Shown piece after piece: positions 51,101-60,500 of a stretch of DNA of 64,000 bases (its first letter is position 1; each line of letters opens with the position of its first letter). Under the pieces are notes generated by a model, which did no database searches, had not been told where the DNA came from, and saw nothing but the letters and a program-made list of their open reading frames with translations. Source of the DNA: Anisus vortex (lineage: Eukaryota > Mollusca > Gastropoda > Planorbidae); the NCBI GenBank assembly GCA_949126835.1, contig OX421506.1:29494441-29558440 (forward strand). The letters are read 5' to 3'. A program made the position numbers and the translations under genes.

Positions 51101-54100
51101 TTGCAAAGGATATTTTCGCATTTGACATAATATAAATTTCTAACTAAGCTCTAATATTAGACTATTACCCTTTTCTTGTGCCTTTCTTTTGTCTCATTAA
51201 GAGCTTCTGAAAGATCTGTCACAAAATCGTTGGCTGAATGGAGCTCCACCTTGATTTGTTCATATTCTGTAATGTTTTTATTTTGCTGCTCATTTAATTG
51301 TTTTTCGTTATCCTTAAGTTGTTTTTGGAATTTCTTCAACAGCTTAGAATGAGATGTGTACTTGGCAGTAAGTTCATTGATTGTTTCCATGATTTGTTGG
51401 GAGTCATTGTAATCTATTGCAATCAATTTTAAAAAAGTTGTTTAATATAGTTTTAAATGTTTTAAATGTTTAAATAATGAATGGTTTAAATGTAAATATA
51501 ATGAATGTTTTTAATGTTAAAATAATGACTGTTTTTAATGTTAAAATAATGAATGTTTTTAATGTTAAAATAATGAACGTTTTAATTTTAAAATAATGAG
51601 CGTTTTAATTGTTAAAATAATGAATGTCTTTAATGTAAATATAATGACTGTTTTAAATTTACAGCCTACAATCTTTATAAACTAGAGCTAAGGAAATGGC
51701 GTAGAGAAAATCATTTATGTATTTTATAAGGTCATAAAGTCACGGAAATAAGAAAACAATTTACATCTCACCATTGTTTCTGTGACCAGCTACCTCTAGT
51801 GGTGTGGGGTCTCCTTCTGACAACCTATCTTGTCCATTACCTACAAAATATGTATACGTTCTTGTTAACAAACTCTCTCTCTATCTCTCTATTTTTCTAT
51901 GTTTCTCTTTTTCCCATTTTCTCTTTGTCTCTTTCTCTCTCTCTCTCTCTCTCTCTTACTTTTATAACCATTTTCGTTTATGCCTGGTCTTTATTTATCT
52001 TTCATACTTTCACTCTTTCAATGTTGCCTCTTTCTCCCTCTTTCTTTTCCTATATATTTTTGTCCACCTCCATTTTCTCTCTAACTTTCTGATTCTTTCA
52101 CTCTTACTGCTAATCTTAAATGGACAGATACTTATTCTATAATGCATAAATACAAGACATTCCTACACGAGAGCCATGGTTGAGCTACACACATCAGAGA
52201 AAATAGGACTGCGTTCAAACAAAATTCATCAACAAATCAAAATACCATAGACTATAATATACATGGACCGCTTGCTGTAGTATTTCTTCTATATGATGAC
52301 TTGAAACACTGATTTTCGGAATTCCCGATTCTAAATAAAGTAATTGCTATACAGGAAATAAAGTTATTGATATACAAGTTCCGTTTTATTTAATCGCTAT
52401 GATTTTCTCAATGAAAAATTAAAATCGAAAGTTGTACAGAGCGGAAACATTTATAGATCAGTGTTGTGTGCGCACGGAAAAAGAACATAAGCTCTAAAAA
52501 TAGAGCAGGCGGTCCATCTTATTATAGTCAATGATAATAGGATTAATAGGCCTACATGGATTCATTTAAAGTCGAAAAAAATGCGATTTAATAAAACGGA
52601 ACTTGTATGACAATTACTTTATTTAGAATCGGGAATTGCAAAAAAAAGAAGATAATAGCATAAAAAACTAAAGCAAGCGGTCCATGTATATTATAGTCTA
52701 TGAAAATACCAAGCGTAAAAAAAAGAAAAACATTTGCAGCTCTATCCTACAGCGTGGTAACACCTCCGTGGTGAAACGAACTTCCAAACAGAGTTAGACA
52801 AGCAAATATTATTAACATTTTTAAAACAAAATTAAAGCATACTTATTCGATTTATTTTAATAGCATAGGGTAAATACATTAGAAGACTAATATAATTGTA
52901 ACAATACAATCACAAAGTTGCTTTCTTCAACTTACAAGTTACAATAAAATATTCTACATCGATAGGCCTACACTAAAACGCCCAGAGGTTAATTAACTTT
53001 TCTTGGTCTCCATATCTATCACATGACTTGCCTCCCCTTGTTCAACCAAACCACATATCTCACGAATTCCACGTACTCGTGTATACTACTTCTCAATCAC
53101 AAATGGATCCGTCTACAAAGGGAATTAATTTGACTTTATTTATAAGGTGATTTAAATATTACATAAGTTATTCCTCTTTGACTGTATCTCTTTCACATCT
53201 GCACTGTTTCCATTAATCTCTATAAATAAGTCATTAAAAATCAGTTTTAAAACAAAAATCAAAATCAAATTAATGAATGATAAGTATCTTACTAGCTATA
53301 ATAAAGCACCGCCTATAAAATTCAGCAATTCCATCATCCAGTAACTGTTTTATCTCCAAGTAGGTATGTTTTTTTTCTGCTTCAATCCAAGAAATTCCTT
53401 TTTGAAGCCACTGAAAAATAATATAGAATCTAATACTCTGTTTAGAAAATCTTTTTTAATATTAAATTGTATATAATATTAGACTAATTACTTAATTTTA
53501 AAACAGCAAGAATATGAATATTTTGTCCTCCAAAAGCCATTTAAGTCGAAAAATTAAAAGGTCCATCAGATTTTTAAGAGTGAATGTTGGATTAGCTGCT
53601 ATTAGTCGGATTAGTTTTAAATGATCATATTTAATGAATTTATTTTTTTGAGAACATCGATAAATAAAATTTAAGATACCTTTGTATCTCTAAGTAGTTA
53701 ATAAAACGTTTGCATTTAATGCTTCAAAGTCTTTTAAAAGTGATGTCTTACACTGTACATTTCTCTTGCAATTGTAAAGAGAAATATAATATAACCTTAT
53801 GGAATATGTGCTATTGTTTTCGGTCTTTATTATATTATAATTTTTTGTGTATTTTTAAGAATTTGATACTTTGTAATAATAATATATTACGACTTAAATG
53901 CTTTAATGTATTTATTGCTGCTTTAATTGCTTTTAACATTCTTTCCCGAAAGAAAGTAAAGGTGCTTTAAACTTAAACGATTTGATAAATGAACTAATAG
54001 AGTTACTCTTGTTAGCAGTGGCTTAGCCAGGATTGCAAGGATTCCATTTCAAAATAGTTCTATACATTTGTACAATCATTAACTTAAATCAAGGAAATCT

Positions 54101-54458
54101 TGTGATCAATCTTTATTTTAAATCAGCCTACTTACTGTACTAATGTCAGCGTCAAGCCTTTGGATTGACTCTTTATGGGTTTCTAAAACTTTAACTTTTG
54201 ATCCAATATCCAATACTTCTGTATAGCTCATCCTCTACATAGACAAGGCTTAGAAATTGCACGCACACACAAAAGAAGAAATGTACATGAGTAATGTGTG
54301 GTTTCTACATTTATAAAAAAAAATCAGTAGTTTGATACCATATTATAGTTTATTATAGACATAGATCGAATTAGCATAAGTTTTACAGTTTCATAAAATA
54401 TGTTATTTAGAACCGATAACAGACTAATACTTGCAGGGTAGAAAAGACTATCACACAC

Positions 54459-54500
<42 letters not shown>

Positions 54501-57500
54501 CCATTATTATATTGGACTTCTTAAATATTTAGGCCTAGGCAATACTAACCACAAAATATATATAGGCCTAATATAGCCTATACATATTCAGCATTTAGAC
54601 GTCCGAAAGATCATGGCTAAGAAATTGTGTTTAACTATACTGCTTTATACTTAAGAGGTTTTATAATGTTGTAAACTACAGATCATATCAATTCATATAT
54701 TAAAATATTAGAAGATATTAAAATATAGACGACAAAAACAAAGTAAAGTATTAACACTATAACATATACATGTCTATTATTGTCTATACGTTTGAATTTA
54801 AAGTTTTTTTTATATATATTTAGATGATGATAATAGCATACATATTATACTCAGGCTTATATAGAGTGCACAAAGAAAAGTGGTAGGCCTACTAAGTTTA
54901 AGATGATTTAACTATTTTTTTTTACTAACAACAGTACTTTCATTATCGCAAAAAAATATAAATTGACTAAGTTAGTAATAGGACCTTATATCTTTAAATT
55001 ATAGGCTATATTCTATTTATTCACTAAGTCTGAGTTAAAAAGCAAGAGTCAGTTAAGGTCTACACATGCTTAAACAATACATTTTTATTTTTACTCACTT
55101 GTTTCAGTATCGCAAAAAAGAACTTTTTTTTTTAAGGCATATACAGTCTATAATGAAGCCATAGCGCTTTAGCTTGAGCTTAAAAACGAGTCATCTAGAC
55201 CCTAGTTAATTTTAGGACCACCCATTCTTCAAGAAATATATTATAAAGATTTCGGGCTATAAAAACGTATAAGACACCAAGTTATCAAAACCAATAAACA
55301 GAGTTATGTAAATCATACACATTTTAAACCAAAACTATTGACTGTTGTCCCTGACATTGCTAAATTATGATGTTTTCGGATTTTCCCAATATTATTATTC
55401 TTAGAAATGGTATGGCCTATGTAGAGCCAAAGACTATGAGAACTATATATTTTTTATAGGCCCTATATAAGATCTATATAGACTTATTTACCTATACTAT
55501 CCCACTAAATTTAACAAAGTGGTTTACTTTGTCTATGTTTTTTTTATTTTTTAATAATAAGTCATTTATCTGTATTAGTTTAAGCCTTTTTAAATTCCGT
55601 TTTACTTTTATATAAAGTTGGTAAAGGCCTATAGGCCAACACACTTTCTTTTTATAGATCAGTGATAAATACTATACATAATAATATGTCTATTATTTTG
55701 TTCTAAATCGTATGTTGTTCTTTGTTGTTGTTGCTGTGTTGCTGCTGTTGTTTTTGTGTAAAGTTATGCGATTTTTGAATAGTGCTATATTGACAAGTCT
55801 TAATGAGGCGCGACCTTTTCAAACGGAAGAGATCATTAACTTCCGGTGCCATTTCCAGCCATTTTCGTAAACAAAAAACATGGTTTTGCTGGTGTTTCAC
55901 AATTGATTTCAACTTCGACGGCCAGTTCTGGTCTTTTAGAAATATACAAATGTTACAAGATTAGTTTTGAGGAATCTGTTTTAACATCAAAAGTGAGTAT
56001 GCGATAATTATAATAATAATCAAAGTGTTAATCGCGTTAAGTTAAATTTAGCTTTGTTCATAAAAATAAATTAGTCAAGAGTTGCGTCCCTGGTTATTAA
56101 AAAACACAATGCGTAAATTACGGTAAATTAATGAAAAAAAAACGGAAATTATTTTGCTTCAAGCAATTAGTTTGGGATTATAAATAGGTGATTCTTCACG
56201 TCTGACATTCACAATTCATTGTTTTCTTTCCGCAACATCTTTTGGAAATGAAATAAAATTTAATCACTACATCTTTTCGTACAACAGTAACGCAGCACAC
56301 AGACATGTTTTGAAGCAAATGAATGAAAGGGACCGGAAATGTTTTACACTTTAACCTTTATGCATGCATAATATTTAAGACTTGTCAATACTTTGGTGTA
56401 ATTATTTTTTAACATTTATCTAGCCCGATGTTCTTTAAATATTAGCTCTATATATTATGTATTTTGTTCTTGCAAACATTTTTTAACGCGCTCGGAGATT
56501 ACATTATGTTTGTTGACAGCGCAATATAAATACGTTTTTTATTATTTTATTGCTATTAGACATTAGGTGATAAGTATAAAGAGAGACATAATCTATACAT
56601 ATAGACTAGTATAATACGCTTAATACTACATACAAGACCTTGATAAATACTATATCTTTAGTAGGCCTATGTGGGCCTATTTATTTTGTATTGGACGGTT
56701 GGCGGCAATATTAAAGTTAATGTAGGCCCTTTTATTGAATTACCAGTATATTTTCTATATTAGGGCCTTATTGGCAAAAGGTTACTTTAGGTGTAAGAAA
56801 CTTAATAGTATGGAGCTATCCATACATAGCCTTTTAAGTATATTTTAGGTATATGTAATCGGTGAATGATCTTCCTTTGAGAAAACCTTGTTTTGGACGA
56901 AGTATCGTGTCCGCTAAGGCAGTGATTCGTTGCAGGATGATGCGACAGTAGATTTTACTAGTAAGGGATAGTAGCGTTAATCCTCGCAGTTTCCAAGTAT
57001 CGGTAGACAAAGTGTCGTTAGAGGACTTGTCGTGGTAGACGTAATGTCGGTAGATCTACTTTCAGTAGACGAAGTGTCGTAAAGTCTGTAAACGAGTTGT
57101 TGTGGAATCTTTGAATAATCATCTCAAGAGATGGTTTAAAACATCTCAATTAAGTTGTTTTAAAATACAATTTATTGTGAGTTTATAACAAAATTGCAGG
57201 TACTAGATTTATATCTTGAAAACTAACTGTAAAGATTAATCAATAAAATTAATCAATAAAATTAAAATTTAGTGATTTAATTTTGTATTTGCTATAAATG
57301 CAAATGAATAAGATGATAATCACAAACACGTTCAACTTTTGTTAAATAAAAAACACATTAATGATTTTCTCAATAAAACTCACTTGCTTTTGACCTTGGT
57401 CTTGTTGCTGTGCTAAATAAATTGTCTTGTTAAAAATAATATTAATAGAGCAGGTTGACTTGTAGGCTGTTGGCACGCTGAATGACTTAGAAATCCTATG

Positions 57501-60500
57501 TGCATTTGTCCTTGCATAAAGGATAAGAAAAGTGTTTTAGTCCTTATGTTTAACAGAGCATTGTAACTGATTAGTATTTTCTTGTAGTAATCAGCAATTA
57601 TTGTCTTATGTATTATTACTGCTTTACTTTGTGTCCTTCTGTCCTCTAATTGTGTTTCGATGTTTAGTGATTTAACTATTGGAGCTATTCTAGTCAGTTG
57701 TGAATATTCGATAGTAATGAACCTAGCTTGCAACTCTTTTCTGAATTTGTTCTAATGTATAAATGTTTCTTTATTTGATGTGCCCAATACAAAAGATGCA
57801 TTATAATATTAGTATTATTAGCTGAATAAGTTAACAAAATATTGTATGATTACATCAGAGTCTAGCATTAATTTAAAATCACAAAACTTAAAAAAAAAGG
57901 CATGCAGAAAAAAATAATTATTTATCAGATTTACAAAAAAGTAAAAAGGGGGCACGGCACAGTGGACAAGCGACAGCGTGTTCGATTGGCGATCTGAAGG
58001 TTATGGGTTCGAATCCTGGTAAAGTCTATGATTTTTTTCCCGATACTTGATGGTGTCCCTAAGTCTACCCAGCTCTGCTGGGTGCCTGACATTAGTAGGG
58101 GTAAGGTAAAGGCGGTTGGGCATTGTGCTGGCCGCATATCCCCTAGAAACTGGTGAATGCTGCTTCACCACTTCTATGATCAGTCTGGTCCGAAGGATAC
58201 TCTACTTTAAATATAAAGTAAAACTGCTTAAGGGAGGTATATTTTAAAATCATGAGCTTTTAAGTGTTGTTTTTTTCTTGTTGTTCTTAAATATTGTTGC
58301 AACTTGTCTTTCAGAGCGGAATCGGAAGCGAATTTAAGACTTTTGTGCCAAATGTAAAGAAAACTTTGTAACATCTTATACCTGTGACATGTCGTACGCG
58401 TGCATTATGATAAATCTTTTATTTGCAATCTCGATCATTCTGATGAAGGCATCACTTTTTTCTAGCGGAATTCTGGTTGCTAATGAGTGTTGGTTTGAGA
58501 ATATGCTTTTTATCAAGCAAAGCCTTGATTCCCCCACAGTTCTAATCAACCCAGTCTTTCTGATGGTGGTGCCAATAGTTTTCAGTGCTGTAAAACAGAC
58601 GTCGACAACATACGGAGCTATTTTCAATGGCACGCGGAATATTTTTAAAAAGGCAATTCAAGACGTGTCGACAAGAAATTGAGTGCAAGAGGAGGATATA
58701 TTTTAGGCTGTTGGCACGCTGAATTAATTAAAAATCCTAATTTGGCACACTGTTATGAAAAGGTTGCCGACCCCTGCTGTAGAGTACACAAGCTACTTAA
58801 ATGCAGCCCAGATGAATTCAACTTTGCACTTAGGGTCTGAAGATTCTATTTTGCTTATGAAAGCTTCCAAAAGATTTGGATGTTCTTTTAGTCTAGTGAT
58901 TTTTAGTCGTACGACAATGGTCTTAAATTGTATTTATAATTTCCCATCCTATACCACAACCCCCTCCTCACTACGGTGACGCCTGCCCCTGCATAAAGCA
59001 GTTTATCTAGCTGTAAATATATGCCATACTTCCGTCCTCATGGAACAATGGCGTAGTCTCCTCTGTCACCCTCCACCCACTATTTCCTGGCTCGGTTTTC
59101 TTCACTCCTTTCTGTGAGGGTAGCTTCTGCGAGGGTGCCCTCGCGCACCTTTGATCGCCAGGAGGTGCGTTCCTTAGCAAGGCTTTCCCACAAATTTATG
59201 GTCGATGCGCGCCAGAAGCATGTCTTTTTGCATATTGCATTTAAACGCAGGCAGGCGCGGCCTCTTTTTTTTTTTACCGACTGTCAACTCTCCATGCAGC
59301 ATGGCTCTGAGGATACGTTCTTAGCCCATTTTATGGACATGGCTTATCCATCGCAGGCGCCTCTCACTAAGAATTGAGTTCATACTCAGCATATGACTTC
59401 TCCTGAGCACCTCTACATTTATACATTAGAACTGGTTTTGTTTCTTTTAAATTAATGTATCAATAAGACATATTTTTCTGCATTTAGTTACCGCTTTGTT
59501 ATAAAGTTTTATGATATACATTGTTGATTTATACATTAACATTCATCAGCTGCCGATTGACATCTGAGACACCAATGAAATTCCACCGTTAGGTTTGCTA
59601 TTCCCAATATTCCCAATAAACAACAAGAGCTACAAAAATTACGGACTTTTCTATTGCGAAGTGAAATAAAGAGGAAAAGATATCACAGAATGCATAATTA
59701 ATAAGTCAAAATTGAATAGCTTTCTTTTGTTTTAAATATTTTAATTAAAATATGCGTAGTCAATAGATAAATATAATCTCAAATAAATTAATATGATTTT
59801 TAAAAAAAGCTTGTTATAACAGCAGCTAAAATAAAAACAGCACATAATAAGTGGCAATATCATAATATATATGTAGACATATCTATATTAATATACATAT
59901 TTAGGTTTATCATCTTTATCATCTTTACTATATATTCATTGTCAAATGTATAGCTTAGTAAAGAGATAGAAAGGCTTGAAGTCATTGAGGGGCGCCTTTC
60001 ATAATAAAAAGGCATTCCATAAAGAGTAATAAATTAAAAGCACATTTACATTAAATTAATATGGTTACATAATATTCCACACAAGCTTTAAGGTCTATGT
60101 AAAGAGCACATATATAAACAAATGCATATAAGTAATATGAGAGAAATAAAACATTTCAAAATGTGACTAATAAAAACAAATTATGATATGTGTGTTTTAA
60201 TACAAAAATAATACTTTCCATGGATTACTTTCCATGGATCACAAAGTCAATTATTTTGTGCAACTCTCCATGCTTGCGCCCTCTTTCCACAAAAATTAAC
60301 TTACAAACATCGATGTAATTGGAAGGTACAAAACATTAAATATCAAGGTATTTGAAATCTTCTTTAAGGACACATTATTTGCATCAAAGACCTACTATCA
60401 AACCGATTACACAATATTTAGAAATAAATTGTATCTCTGCTTAGGCAATTTAAAAATAAGGTAGAAAGTTTACCATCAGGGGGATGGGGGGGGGGGGAGA

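Noticed and set aside
51799..52142. Two overlapping plus-strand frames rich in Ser/Leu/Phe
   Set aside because: They arise from CT-rich low-complexity DNA and have no splice or domain support.
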